Positions 11,951 to 26,100 of a stretch of DNA of 64,000 nucleotides are shown piece after piece (positions within the stretch are counted from its first letter, which is position 1; each line of letters starts with the position of its first letter). Source of the DNA: Hirudinaria manillensis. Taxonomy: Eukaryota; Annelida; Clitellata; Hirudinida; Hirudinidae. The stretch covers positions 523,501-587,500 of the forward strand of contig CM067538.1 in the NCBI GenBank assembly GCA_034509925.1, written 5' to 3'. Under the pieces are notes generated by a model. It was not told the DNA's origin, made no database searches, and saw only the letters and a list, made by a program, of their open reading frames with translations. Both the position numbers and the translations under genes were made by a program.

Positions 11951-14086
11951 ATGATCGTCGGTCCATCTATCCTAAGAACCTGCAAGTCAAAGAGCGAGGC
12001 ACCCTGGACAACACCGGACCAACAAACACGAATTGCAGGAGAAAAAATGTCGACCAAGAAATCCGATTATTCGGCTTCACTGAAGACGATCACAAGCTGC
12101 AATCGCTTCAAGGCAAAGAAATCCAGCGACCAGGCACTGGCCGTAGCCAACTTCCAACTGGGGCTCGGATTGGAGGCCACTGCCATCAATACCGTCGTGC
12201 ACTACTTGACCTCGAACCACCAGGTACGTAATCCCGACGTCAACCCCGCCGTTGTGGGATTTCTCGTCTGGTTTCTCCTGCCACCTATGGAAGAAGACGA
12301 AACTTTCACTCAATCTCACTACGATCAAAGATTCTTGAAACTGCGTCTTTTCTTGAGCACTATGCTTCCCAAAAGAGAACCAGAGAAGACCAGGGAGGTA
12401 ACCGATGAAATGAGAAGAGCCTTTACGTCTGTGGTCAACTACGTTCAACTGTGCATACAACTTCTCAAACCAAGAATCGAAAACGAGACTCTCTGGGCTG
12501 ACATGCACGACGAAGGCGTTTTGTACGAGGTTCACGGCCAATCCTCTACGATCAACCTAGGTCTGAGATTTCTTCCGTCACTCTGCAAAGTCATCGGACC
12601 GTCAAAAAGTCCAAAAAGATTGTACACCCATCGCCTCACCCAATCTCTGAGGATGATTTCCATTTTGTACGAATTGAATCAAAATTGGGGCGTGTTGTTC
12701 AACCGTACGACAGTCCAGGAAATAGTACCCACTTCCACGTTCGAGGTACTCAAGTACGCGGGTATAGAGGAGTTCGGAAGGTTCTTGTGGGATTCGCAGG
12801 CCATTTCCTGCTACCCTTTCCTCGTATCGTCCGAGTTCAGAAAGACGCTCTACTTGAAAGTATCAAAATACAAAGTCTACGGCAAGCGAAACTGGGACCC
12901 GGAAGATATCATAAAGTTCAAAGTCTCGAGAAGTGCCCCCGTCATGGACATCGTGAGCATTTTGACCGAAAGGGAGAGAGATTCTAGGCCTTACTGGGAC
13001 TTCACGTTTGCCTCCGAAAGCGGGATAGGCATGGGGCCGACTAAGGAGTTTTATGCAAACTTTTCCCAGGAGATTCAAAGGTACGATCTAAATCTCTGGA
13101 TTGGAGAGCCTCAGCCGGCGAAGAATGGAATTACGTACGTCAACTCATCCTGCGGATTGTTTCCGTCTCCGTGTTTTTTCTTGGACGACCGCTCCAGAGA
13201 CGTTTTGGTGACTTTCGGAAAACTGTTGGCCAAATCGCAAATCGACGACGTCATGATGGACTTGAATCTGAGCAGTGCTCTGTGCAAGTACCTGCTCAAA
13301 GGGAAGCGCAGTGAGCAGTGCCTGACCTTGACCGACCTCAAGTACGTGATGCCCTCTCTGGTCGAGTTCATCGATGAACTCCTCGAAACGATGAAGGATG
13401 TCGCAAGAATCGAGGATAACGGGATGCTATCAAACGAGCATAAAGTGAAGAAACTGACCGAGTACGCAAGTCATTTGGAAGATCTTTGCATCAATTTCAC
13501 CGTTCCAGGATTCCCGGACATGGAAATGATCCGAGGAGGAGCCGATATATTCCTGACACTCGAGAATATCGAAGACTATCTAAAGTTAATCGTCTGGTGG
13601 CTGCTCTATAAAGGTCCCCAGGAAAAATTAGAATGCATTCGGGCCGGCTACGATTCCATTTTGTCTCGCGAGAGCAAGAAACCGCTCCTCGTGGAAGACG
13701 TGAAGGAGATTTTCGGAGGCATGACTTTCGCCCCGTGGACGATCGAAGAACTCCGGAGAGAATGTCACTTGAAGGGAGACCTGAACGTCGAGTCAGCGTC
13801 AGTCAAGTATTTGTTCGAAGTTCTCGTTTCTTTCACTAGAGAAGAGCAGCGATGCTTTCTGAAGTTCGCGACCAGCTCGACCAACCTGCCCGTCGGCGGT
13901 TTCGCGAATCTCGATCCACCTTTGACGATCGATAGACTCAGAAGCGAGGGAAACCCCGACACCTTTTTGCCTTCAGCCATGACTTGCGTCAACCTCTTGT
14001 ACCTGCCCAGCTACAGCAATCCCGATGTTCTGAGGGTGAAATTTCTGAGGGCTTTCCAGGAAGGAGAGACGTTTCAGTTTCGATGA
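11951..14086 (+). CDS. TRIP12/UFD4-type HECT E3 ubiquitin ligase, short and intronless
   Basis: Likely an E3 that takes ubiquitin from an E2 onto a HECT cysteine and then onto substrates. The HECT domain fills about the last 380 codons. It shows GMGPTKEFYA (N lobe), LPVGGFANLDPPLT, and the catalytic loop LPSAMTCVNLLYLP, with the active-site Cys codon at 13985-13987. The gap from LPVGGF to the Cys and the end about 30 residues after it match the TRIP12/UFD4 group. Upstream is about 300 aa of divergent helical sequence that resembles only the region just before the TRIP12 HECT domain. The Armadillo and WWE regions of about 2000-aa TRIP12 proteins are absent. The start is uncertain: 11951 is the first ATG of the open frame (711 aa), and 12047 has a better context, AAAAAATGTC (679 aa). 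No introns are needed, and AATAAA lies at 14176-14181. A retrocopy or lineage-specific paralogue is likely. Confidence 0.85.
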   Translation: MIVGPSILRTCKSKSEAPWTTPDQQTRIAGEKMSTKKSDYSASLKTITSCNRFKAKKSSDQALAVANFQLGLGLEATAINTVVHYLTSNHQVRNPDVNPAVVGFLVWFLLPPMEEDETFTQSHYDQRFLKLRLFLSTMLPKREPEKTREVTDEMRRAFTSVVNYVQLCIQLLKPRIENETLWADMHDEGVLYEVHGQSSTINLGLRFLPSLCKVIGPSKSPKRLYTHRLTQSLRMISILYELNQNWGVLFNRTTVQEIVPTSTFEVLKYAGIEEFGRFLWDSQAISCYPFLVSSEFRKTLYLKVSKYKVYGKRNWDPEDIIKFKVSRSAPVMDIVSILTERERDSRPYWDFTFASESGIGMGPTKEFYANFSQEIQRYDLNLWIGEPQPAKNGITYVNSSCGLFPSPCFFLDDRSRDVLVTFGKLLAKSQIDDVMMDLNLSSALCKYLLKGKRSEQCLTLTDLKYVMPSLVEFIDELLETMKDVARIEDNGMLSNEHKVKKLTEYASHLEDLCINFTVPGFPDMEMIRGGADIFLTLENIEDYLKLIVWWLLYKGPQEKLECIRAGYDSILSRESKKPLLVEDVKEIFGGMTFAPWTIEELRRECHLKGDLNVESASVKYLFEVLVSFTREEQRCFLKFATSSTNLPVGGFANLDPPLTIDRLRSEGNPDTFLPSAMTCVNLLYLPSYSNPDVLRVKFLRAFQEGETFQFR

Positions 14087-15781
14087 TAGTCCCAGTGGTT
14101 CTCAGCTTTGACCCTTCAGTTTTTTAGCCAGTTGTTTATAAATTTTATAAATAATGAATATTTTTTAAGAATTGGAATAAAAGTATGGGTAAAAGAAGTA
14201 TCGTTTATTTCGGGAAAGTAAGAAATTGGCAACGATGGAGTAATGTCAGGAGAGGTTAAACACTCGTCTGAACCCCTGGTCTTCTACAGTACCCCAAGGA
14301 ATGACCCTATGAACGGCCTTTGAATCTCGAGTATTGATTTTAGTGCCTAATATTTGGCAATGGAAAACCTATGATACGTTTGGTACTGGTGTGTTAGATA
14401 CCCGGTATATTTCAATTTGCTGAATTTGAAGTGGTCTTTGGCACTACGTCTTCTTACAACCTTTGAGTCATTAGAATGACCTCTGTTAATAAATAAATAA
14501 ATTAATTAATTAATAAATTAACAATAACCACCACCTATCACCATACAGGTTTAGGTCAGTTAAAGTTAATCAAATGATTCGATCAATAACAATCAGTTCT
14601 TTAATTGTCTCCCGTTTTATGTTTATGTTTTTATCAATTCATTAGCATAAATTATTCGCTAATTTGCATAATTCATTCACGTAAGATTTAACACGTCAGA
14701 AACTATATACGAATTTGTGCCTTTCAACGTCTCGTAAACGTTGCTGCACAAGTGATGACGACGACGTGTCGTATTGTGAGATTTATTATGAATTTTTATT
14801 ATGAATTTTTACTGTGAATTTTAATCATATTTTTAATTATATTTTTTATTACCGTCGGTACAATCCAGGTTGAGTTCCGTCTCACCTGAACTTCATCGTT
14901 CCAAGCTGCTGCTGTTGTTGCAGCCAAGGCTTGTTGTTGCTGTTGTTGATGATGTTGTTGTTGTTGCTGTTGTTGTGGGCAATTGATCAAACAGCCATAC
15001 TTCCAGGAGCTGTCCATTGTCTTCCAAGGTCTTTGACTGTCGACTTGCTAGTGGTGATGATGATGACGATTATATTACATACGATGACGACGATAATGAT
15101 GATGAGAATATTATATGCCTTTGACGACGATGATGATGATTGATCTATGTTCAACATGTTGATAACAATCTTAATGGTGATTACATCAAAGGAAAATGTT
15201 GACGGCTATGACTTTGATGTCGATGACGACGACGACGACGACGTTGGTGGTGACAATGACGATGACGACAACGATGATGACGTTGGTGTCGATGACATAA
15301 TGCTTCTGAGGATTTTTAAAAATGCCGATCTACACGACATTGATTTAGCAAAATAACTCGCCCAGATTTCAGATTCTTAACATAGAAAAGTAACAATATA
15401 AAAAATCAAATATTGTCACTCACTCACTCACTCAATCACTCATTCCATCACTCACTCATTCACCACCCACCCACCAACGAATGGGTGGACTCGAAGTTGC
15501 TACTTAAAAGGGACTCAGAAGCTACTTTTGGCGGAGGACAGCATGAGTTTCCGGTCGTGTTTCCTCATTTTTTGTTCAAATAATTATCTTTTTATTTGTT
15601 TTTAAATAATTAAATAATTAATTAATAATTAAATATTTAAATAATATTAATTTTATAATTCAGAAATTAAATTCAATCGGTATTTAATTTAAAAATACAT
15701 GAAATACATTTTGTGCAAAAGAAAGATCAAAAATGTCAAAAGAAGAATTTCAGAGGTTGGTTGCCAACTTTTATTTGCAAT

Positions 15782-15915
<134 letters not shown>

Positions 15916-16114
15916 TTTTTACCAAATCAATATTTACTATTATTAATTAAATAATCAATTAATACAAATGTAATACAAGTTGAAATACAACAACAACAAC
16001 GACAACAGTAACAGCAACAACGACAACGACACAATCCGTCACAAATTGGATACAAAACATGCATCGTGGTATCGATCAGCTAGGTGGAAGTTCACCTTTC
16101 CAATTCTATTACCG

Positions 16115-16430
16115 GGTATCGTTGCTCGGTATTATTCTTTATTGCTGAGCGTTACCCAGTACTTCTGCGTATCATTCCGTGTCGCTCAGTATCGTTCCAT
16201 ATCACTCTGTATCACTCTGTATTGCTCTTTATCACTCCATGTTACGCTGTATTCGTCTCTATCACTTCCTATCACTCCCTATCGCTCTGTATTAGTCTCT
16301 ATCACTCCCTATCGCTCAGTATTGCTCTTTATCACTCCATGTAACGCTGTATTAATCTCTATCACTCCCTATGACTCCCTATCGCTCAGTATCATTCCGT
16401 ATCACTCCGTCTTACTCGTTATTTCCCTCT
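16115..16430. repeat. 10-bp minisatellite (TATCACTCYN)
   Basis: About 30 degenerate copies of a 10-bp unit of the form TATCACTCTG or TATCACTCCC. A roughly 100-bp higher-order duplication is visible: a block starting TATTGCTCTTTATCACTCCA occurs near 16220 and again near 16320 with a few changes. Confidence 0.85.
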
Positions 16431-17104
16431 GTCTTCCAGTACGCGCCACCTTTGTTGGGACTGTTTCATACCTGCTTCCATCAATTGCCATAGCGTTTCC
16501 ACGCGGTGATGATGATGACGACGACGACGATGTCAATGATGATGATGATGACGACGACGACGACGATGTCAATGATGATGATGATGATCAACATGATTAT
16601 TATTTAGCTCCTATTTACACTCATAATTTCATATTTAAAATAACGAATTTTCGAGAAATTCACGATTAATTCATCAAAAAAAGACAATTTCAAATTTGAA
16701 ATAAATTCAAGGTGGTGACAACTATTTCAGAATTATTGCAACAATTCGTTGAATTTATTTATTTATTTTTTCGTTACTAAACAAAATCCATTAAAATTGT
16801 GAAAATAATTTATCAGAACGTCTTTGATAACAATTTCCGTGTGACTCGCGCAAAAAGGTTGGATTAGCTTCGTCATCCGATGGCTTCCTGCTGGGGGTCT
16901 TCCTCATCACGATCATCATCGTCGTCATCATCATCATCATCGTCGTCATCATCATCATCAACGTCGTCGTCGTCGTCGTCACCCTCATCATCAACGTCGT
17001 CGTCATCCGACCTTGAATTTAAGAGTAAAATAATCATCTCTAGCATTCCATTTCAAAGGTCTTCGATGACGAGCGATAATAAGGAAGCGTGGAGATGAGG
17101 CAAC

Positions 17105-20100
17105 ATGGCTTCCATGAGAAGATCAAACAGACGCTCTTTGACTTCCAGTCGTCTCCTCATTAGTCACAACCATTCATTCCTCCTCCTCCTCGTCGTCATC
17201 ATCATCCTTCATCTTTCTGAAATCTCAGGCAATCAAGAAGGTAAGTGTATGATGATGGTAATGATGATGATGATGATGACGATGATGATGATGACGAAGG
17301 AAGCAGTGATGACGACGCGTGACAATTATTGCCTCGGAAAATCAAAAATGAATTCGTGACACGACGAATATTGTAACTTCAATAACAAAAAAAAAAGATC
17401 AAAGCTACCCACCCATCATTCGGCCACCCACTCACCCACACACCCATCCACTCACTCACTCACTCACTCACTCACTCACTCGTTCACTCATTCACTCGTT
17501 CACTCACTCAATCATTCACCATTTGTAACGGCATAAACCAAAAGTCTTTGTGCAGGACTGGAGGCTGATGTTTCTTTGCACAAAGAAAATATATTCACGT
17601 AACAAGTGTCAGAGGATGATCATAGGCTGAAGTTGTTGTTGCTGGTGATGATGACGAACGTGGCGATGATGATGATGATGATGATGACGACGATAACGAT
17701 GATGACGAACGTGGCGATGATGATGATGATTTGTACCACTCAGAGTAATAAGGATAACAACAATATGAAACTAATTAATAATTATTATTATTAACCATAA
17801 TTAATATTATTATTATTTGTTAAATTATTAATAATTTATTGGATTTCATCACCAATGATCTGCCAGCAAGCAAATAATTCTTTCTTCGTTTCATCGACCA
17901 GGTTTAGCAGTCTCACCTGTCGTTCCAGAATTAGAAGGAATCCTCGTTACGAATCCATCCATCCATCCATCCATCCATCCATCCATCCATCCATCCATCC
18001 ATCCATCCATCCATCCATCCATCCATCCATCCATCCATCCATCCATCCATCCATCCATCCATCCATCCATCCATCCATCCATCCGTCCGTCCGTCCGTCC
18101 GTCCACCCCTGGTAATTTTACAATCGCTGCTTCGAAATGATTTACAGAACCAGGTGCAAGCTGAATGAGGTGGAATAAGTTGATGAAAGAACAAACCAAA
18201 GGAATGAATGAGTGACCGAGGTTGAATGAATTAATCAATGGGTAGATGATAAATGAATGAATGAAAGATTAAATTAATGAATGAATGAACCTGCAACCAC
18301 TCTCCCCACTCAAGTGAGGAGCTCATCCACCCTTCCGTCCATCACTGACGTGGAAATGCTTCCATCCGTTTCCTTAGAGACGACCCCCTTCCGTGGCAGA
18401 CTCCGCGGGGCCTTTGGACACGCCCAGAAGTTAAAAGCCCTCGAGTAGGCGGAGTTTGCATGTTGTTATTATTTATTGGTTCTTGGTTTTTGCCCGGCGC
18501 TTGAGTGTTTGTGTGCTTATGTGGAGATGTGTGGCTTTGCTCAAGAGATTGGCGGTAGAGTAAACTATTATCGTAATAATTATCTTTACACTCACTCACT
18601 CACTCACTCACTCACTCACTCACTCACTCACTCACTCACTCACTCACTCACTCACTCACTCACTCACTCACTCAACGTTTAACCTCATTCACCTCAGACC
18701 ACCCGAAATGGGGGACTGGTGTCAGGTTAAGTGGGCAGTGGCACTTGTAAGTTGCAGCTGTTACGAGTTCATCCACTACTCTCCTCCCATCCGTCCGTCC
18801 GTCCATCCATCAGCGTTTGTACATCAAAACGCACCAGGAGTACGTTTAATGGGCCCCCCGTACATATCAGCGAGTATTCATCTATTTGTCCATCCATCCA
18901 TCTATTTATCCAGCTCTCCATCTATTAGTCAGCATATCCATCCGTCTCTATCCAACGAAACGAATTCATCTATCTGTCCACTCATCTATCCATTTAAACA
19001 TGCATCCATCCATCCATCTATTCACCCACCCATCCATCCGTCCATGCACCCACCCGTTAATCCATCCATCCATCCATCTATCCATTTCCAAATTCCACTC
19101 ACCAACAGCCTGTGTTTGTCATCCACTTGTTCTGAAACAACCATCTTCAACTCCTTCCACTTGAAAGTTGAAGGAAACTTCACGTTTAACAAATAAATTA
19201 TTTATTACGATTATTTATGAACTATTCGTGTAATTATTATTGTTATTATTATCAGTACATAAGTAGTATTCTTGCCACTATTGTTAATACTATCGTCATC
19301 ATCATCATCGCAAAAATTATCAAAATTCATTAAATTAATTACATTACATTAATCCAGTCCAAAGTAATTCACTTTGCAAAACCAACAACCACCCTCACAC
19401 GTCATCCTAGAGTACAGAGTTCAAGACCCGCTCTCGGCACCGAAGCATAATATCGACGCTAAATAAATTATGATAATGACTCTGGGCATTGCGACGCATG
19501 ATCTAAAGATTTCAACCACGCCAGACCGATTCAATCACTCAACAACGACGTGATTGAACGAACTCAACCTGGGATTTGAACGCAAGACCCTGCGGGTTTG
19601 AGTAGTTGTGGTGTTAGTTTTGGAGCCTGAATCTTTATAAATCCATCAGAAGTTGTGTACACATCGCTGACCAATTAGCGTTGAAATAAATCAACACCGT
19701 AACTCCTTTTGTTCAGATTCTTTTCTTTATCCTCAATCACTCTTTGTTTTTTTCCAGAACTCTCAGCGCGACTGGCGACCACGGGCGACTTCAGAAGCCG
19801 CGAGTCGCCAGCCGCTCTGGCAGTCGTCGGAAGTCGCAGCAACTTCGTCGCTCTCAGCGAACCAATCCAGTTAGCCTACAACTTGTCAGACTCTTTTCCA
19901 CTGCCGGCCAACGTTTCCGTCAGACTCGTTCACCTGGAAAACACACCTGTAAGAGGAAGAAACGAGAATGAAGACGACAACGAAGACGATGAGGATGCAG
20001 AAGAGGACGAGGAGGCAGACGAAGATGATGACGACGACGAGAGAATCAACAAAACCAACCACCGATCTTCAATCGGTCCAGAAAATCGCAAAAACAACTG

Positions 20101-23100
20101 GAAAGCCAAAGTCCGCAGCAACCCTAAGTCCACGGCTTCGAATCCTGCAAAGATTGGAGACAAGCAGCCGGCTTCGAGGACACTCGTCTTCTCAGAGGCC
20201 TTCCTCCTCGACGAATCTCAGAGATCGGGAGAGTTGCAGATCGAATGCGGTGTTTTCGACCGATCGGGTGTCTTCGTCTTCCAGCTTTCCTCTCCTCTTC
20301 CTCCTCACACTGTCGGACGACGTCAAAGTTCTACGAGTCGACATCAGCTCCGTCGGCGTTTCGGTCGTCGTCAGACGTCGACGACAGACGACGACTCGGA
20401 TAGGAATTTGAAGCGTCGAATGCCGAAGAAAAGTTCGGCCGGTCGCATGCAAACTGTTTGGATGCCAACGCTTTCAAATTCAGTCAGATTTGGATATCAT
20501 GAAAACTGGGAAAACAAATCATTTGACCGAGAAGAACAAACAAATCCCTCTGAAGTTTCAAGAGGACTTGACGAGAACGAAGACGAAGACGAGGATGAAG
20601 ATGATGAAGATGGTAATGTCCTGGCAGAAACTGATCCATTTCGCATCTCTTGGCCATTCCTTAACATCTCCCTGCCCCATAATTGGGTCAGCCTTTCCAC
20701 TTTAGACCACGCCTCCTTGCACGTGACGCTGGTGGATGCGGGGATAGAATCTTGGTGCGAGTCTCTATCCGGATCGGAGGCCCGCTATTCCATCGAGATC
20801 CGCTTCTATGACACCGAGCGACACCAGCTACAGAATCGCGACCGCAAGAGCGACAAGGGCGTTCTCGTCAATTCTGTCGACTTTGCGACCTTCTCTCAGC
20901 TGGTCGGCATAGAGTTGATGTTCAACTGTTCCCTTTTTGACAGGGCAGGGACCTATAAGGTGCATAAATTGAGCCGCATAAAAATATGAATAACGCCATA
21001 AAAAAAAATAATATTTACATTTAATTACGTTTTGATTATTTTTAGAAGCATTTAAAATATCTAATTATTAAATTACTGTTTGTGAATTTACCATCCCTCG
21101 ACCAATTTGGATCCCAAAAATGGCTGCGACTCTCAGGCAGTCGTCAAGTCCCTGGTGCGCCACGGTCCCCCTGTTGCCATTAGCAACCCCATGCTGGTCA
21201 GGTGGAGCAGGGCATACAAGCTGACCTTCCTCGGCTCGGCCGACCGTACCGGGGTGACAAACGTTTCGGCCATATTTCCCTGCCACGGTAGCGGAGTCGG
21301 CATCGGTTTTCATCGTCCGGTATGCTCGGGTAGTGAGGACAAGATACGACTGTACAGGGTCAATCTAGTCGCCAGGTCAAAGGGTACCGAACACGGTGAC
21401 CTCGTCTACGTCACCGAGAAGAGGGTAACGGGACAAGGCGATTGGTCGGATGCCGACGGCCTGACCAATCGCGTGACGTTCCAATGTGATCTCTTTAGCC
21501 AATCAGCGCCGGGGTGAGCCAATTACGAATGATTCTTTAGCGTAGCTAAAGATTTCATTTGAATTTTTCAAATTATATTAACGATAATATTTTATTAATA
21601 ATATTAAACAATTATTTAAATTATTGCAGATATTGTTTCAAATACATCAGCACCACGAGAAGCGGTTATTTGAAAGTTCAGAATCAAATATGCCTGCCAA
21701 CCTATTACAATCCAGGTGAGTTATAATAATAATAATTATAATAATAGACTGCACAGATATTATCATTAGAAATAATAATAATAATTACTTCACTATTTTT
21801 TAATTATAATTTACTATTAATAATATTATTGATGAATATTCTTATTATAACAGTTATTATTTGTTTTTGTTATTGCTATCGGTGCTTTTGAAACCACTGC
21901 GTAAACAATGAAAATGGAGAAATTCGACCTGTTGAAAGTGGACGGATTTAATTACAGATTGACGTGTCAGATTATTTCGACCAACCTCCCATCCGTCAGT
22001 CCATCTTTCCATCCATCCATCCATTCATCCATCCCATCCATCCACTCCTCCGTCTCTTCATCAGATGATCTCCCATTCATTCATCATCTATCCATCCATC
22101 TTTCCATAAAGCTCCGCTTTGTCTATCCATACGTCCATTCATCCATCAAGCACTCATCCAGTCCGTATGTCCATCCATCCATCCAACAATCTCCCATTCA
22201 TTCATCAGTCTATCCATCCATCCATCTTTCCATGCCCTGCTTGAAGATATCCCTTTTTAATTTCTGGGAATCGTGAACAATTTCCCACAGCCTCATCGGA
22301 ACTGAGCAAACGATATTCCTGATGAGGGCGATAATGCACTCATTCGAACTCAGACCATAGATCTAAACATAAACACTGATTCGGCCAAAGACATGAAAAC
22401 CGATGACGGTCGATAAAACGGAAGTCGATAACGACGACTACGATGATGGTTCTTATTATTTGTAGCAGAAGTAATTTATTATATCGTGTATTATTTATTA
22501 TAATTTAATATTGTTAATATTATTAAATATAGTTCTACTGCCGACGTAATTATCATCTTAAACATTGGATATCATGTCATTATTTACGACATTAAGACTC
22601 ATATTTAAACAAACAAACAATTGAAATTTCACATAAATTAAAAAAATTTTAAATATAAATCTAGAAATTATAATTATAAACCGAACAACAACAACAATAA
22701 TAAAAATAATAATATTCATAAAAATAATAATAATATAATAATAATAATAAAAATAATAATAATAATAGCAAATGATCGACAGAAGAACGAAAAAAAAAAT
22801 GAGGCCTTCAAACCGGAAGTCCATTACATGCGCATGCGCCGGACGTTACAGGTTTAATTGTCCACGGATTGCGGTGTATACCGGAGTCACCATGGTAACG
22901 GAAGGACAATAAATTTTGCTCATGCTTGAGTAATAATAATTAAATAATAATTATCGCCATATCGTGTACCTATTGACCTTTCCATCATCACTGTCGTCAA
23001 TGTCATCATCATCGTCGGCGTCATTACCATTATTATTATTATTATTATTATTATTTGTGTAATTTTTTAATATTCTGACTTTATTTCTTATGCTTCGCAA

Positions 23101-26100
23101 CGGATGACCGACACTACCGGAAGTAAGTCATCGTCGTCGTCATCGTCGTCATCGTCGTAGTTATTTCGATATACGTTTTTCGTATTATCTGTTATTTCTA
23201 GTTTATTTTCTTTGCAATCATCTTTCAGTTCCAGCGTATCATTGAGACGATTTCTTCGAACTCTCATCCATCCGTCCATCCATCTATCCATTCATCCATC
23301 CGTCCATCCATTCATCTGTCCATCATCATCAACATCATCATTATCATCATCATTATCATCTCCCTCCCCACAGATTTTTCCGCAGACGGTGCCTGGTCCC
23401 CATGGACCGAATGGTCCTCCTGTTCTTCCAGTTGCGGTCCTGGAGTTCAAAGCAGGTTTCGAACCTGCGACAGTCCGATTCCTTTGCCGAGCGGTCGTCA
23501 GTGCAGAGGTAAAAGCACAGAGACTCTGCCTTGTGACCTTCTCTGTCCTCACGAAGGTCAATAGGTTTTTTTTAAAAATTTGGGGTTGACGTTGTTGGAA
23601 TTAGGGTGGGATTGTTGGGTAGGGATTGGGTTGTTATGGGTGTTGGATTGGATTTCAGTTGTTCGGCTGAGGTTTAGAGTTTTTAGTTGAGCTCTTTATA
23701 AGTTCGTAAACAAATAAATAAACAACTATATTATTGAAATAATTAAAGTAATCAAGACGACGATGACGACGATGACGACGAGGACGTCAACGATGATGAT
23801 GATGATGATGACGATGGTAGTGACAGGGTGCTAATGGATGGATTAAAAGAAGACCAAAGCATCATCATCATCATCGTCGTCGTCATCATCATCATCATCA
23901 ACGTGTTCAATTCTCGTCGTCCGTCGCCTTGGGATTATGCGCAACATTAAGTAGTTCTGCGCCACCAGTGCTATAAGGCTTAACATAAGATGAACCATGC
24001 CTTTAACTAATCATTACTATCACCATCCATCTCCATCATCATCAGTTGAGGGGGTCATGCATCCCTATGAACACGACCTCCCCGACTACGAAGTGGCCTG
24101 CCCCTGTGGATGTTACCTTACCTCAGAAAGAGGCATCATCACCTATCCGCCTGGAAAGCCTTCACCATGGTCATCATCGTCGTCGTCGTCATCACCATCG
24201 TCGTCGTCGTCATCGTCGTCACTGCCTTACAACTGCGGTCCTCGTCTTCGTCGTCGACTCAATCAGCAACACCAGCCCATTCTATGGAGGATAAAGACGT
24301 CACGCGACCACGTGATCAGACTGACCTACTTTCTCAGGGGATTACCCCAGGAGGGTCGCAAAAAATCTTCAAGATCAACTTTTTCCTCAACGTTCTTTGA
24401 CCTTGATCCTACCGGGGTCAAGGGTCGCGACACGAGAGCAGACGATATGGCCTCCAGTGAAAGGAACCTATCGGGGCGAGTCAGGGAATCCTCTGGCATC
24501 TCCGATCTTGACTTCACAGGCGACTACAACCACTCTGACGACGACGGCGACGACGACGACGACGGCTACACCGACGACAAACTGGACTTTGCCTACCTCA
24601 AGAGAAACAGACTCGTCAGGCGTCTCGGCGGATTACGTCAGTCGAAATCCGAGGTCGTGACCTCTTCGGTCAAAATCAGGGATGGTCTGACAGAAGACGC
24701 CCCTCTGCTGACTTTCAGCACGTCTGGAGGTCAGAGAAAGGTCGTGACTTCGAGCGGTAGCGAGATGACGGTGGAATATCAACCGCCCGTCATCAAGACC
24801 ACTAAAAAGAAATCTCCTGGTCTCAAGCTACCTAGAAGCATCGATGAGAGCAGTATTAAAAACCAGGACGATCGGACTAACTACAGCGACGACTACGACG
24901 ACGACTGGAGCGACTACGGCTACGACGACCACGACTACGGCGACGATCGGTTCGAGGAGGCGGTTCCGTTTCCCGATTTCCAGGCCGTTTACGTGGCCTT
25001 GCCTACGTTAGCTAAAAACGCTACGAACGCCGCTAGCCACGGCTACAGCAGCGCTTTTGTGGTTGCCGTTCTTGTTGGATCGGTACTTGGATTTCTGCTC
25101 CTTCTCATCGTCATTCTGATTCTCTGTCGCTACAACGTGTCTTCCTTAACCAGGAAGAGGCATGTCAAGTTTCAGGTAGGTCGATGTGATTTCGTTTGAA
25201 ATTCATCGTTTGCTTACATTTTAAAACAATATTATATAATTTTTATATAAATGGAATTTAAGATTTACATTCTTCGTTTTTACGTTTTTCTTTGCGGATT
25301 TTTTAAAATATAATTTGCTTAGCGCTTTTTTTTAAACATAGACTGAAGGATTGAAATCCGCCTCCTACTCCATATATTAACTGACCTCAATTCATCTTTT
25401 AACTTATTGGCTCTGAGCTTTGACTTGACCTAATGAAGCGACTGCTACAATTGGCTCATCAAAATGCCGCTCGTGTAAAGTAGGATAAATCCTTAACCTG
25501 ACCCAATTAGTTGAACACTTTCTAGGTCGGTCAGATGTTAATGGATTCCTGCTCAATGGAGAGGTCAGACATTCGACTGGCCACCTGCCAAAGGTTGAGA
25601 GGAGCCAGGCGAGGAAATGAGGACGAGGTAGGATTGGTCGAGATTTGACACACTTAAATCTGATTGGACAATATATCTCGATTTATATCTTATTCACTGA
25701 TTATTCTAAAGGTTCTCCTTTAGTTTTGGTTTTATTATCAACATTTAATTTGTAGTTATAGTATAATAACATTAATAATAAAATTATTATTATTATTAAA
25801 CTAGCACATCATAAATATCATAATCAAGTAAGCTTCAGTCATAAAGACATCACAGGCCACTGTGCAAAAACACTAGAAGATATCGATATGGTTTTAAACC
25901 TTCCACCTCACCCAGATGGCCTGCTACACATTCGACGCTGCCGTATCGACAAGTCCCGGAGAGAGCCCGTCCAAAGACCCCCACGTGTTCGGGGCAATCC
26001 CGGGACCCCCCTATGGCTCTAGGGTCGCCAGGACTCTAATGAAGCATACGTATGGCCAGAGGAGCAGTTTTGCCAACTGCCGTCTCTCCTCCTCTTACTC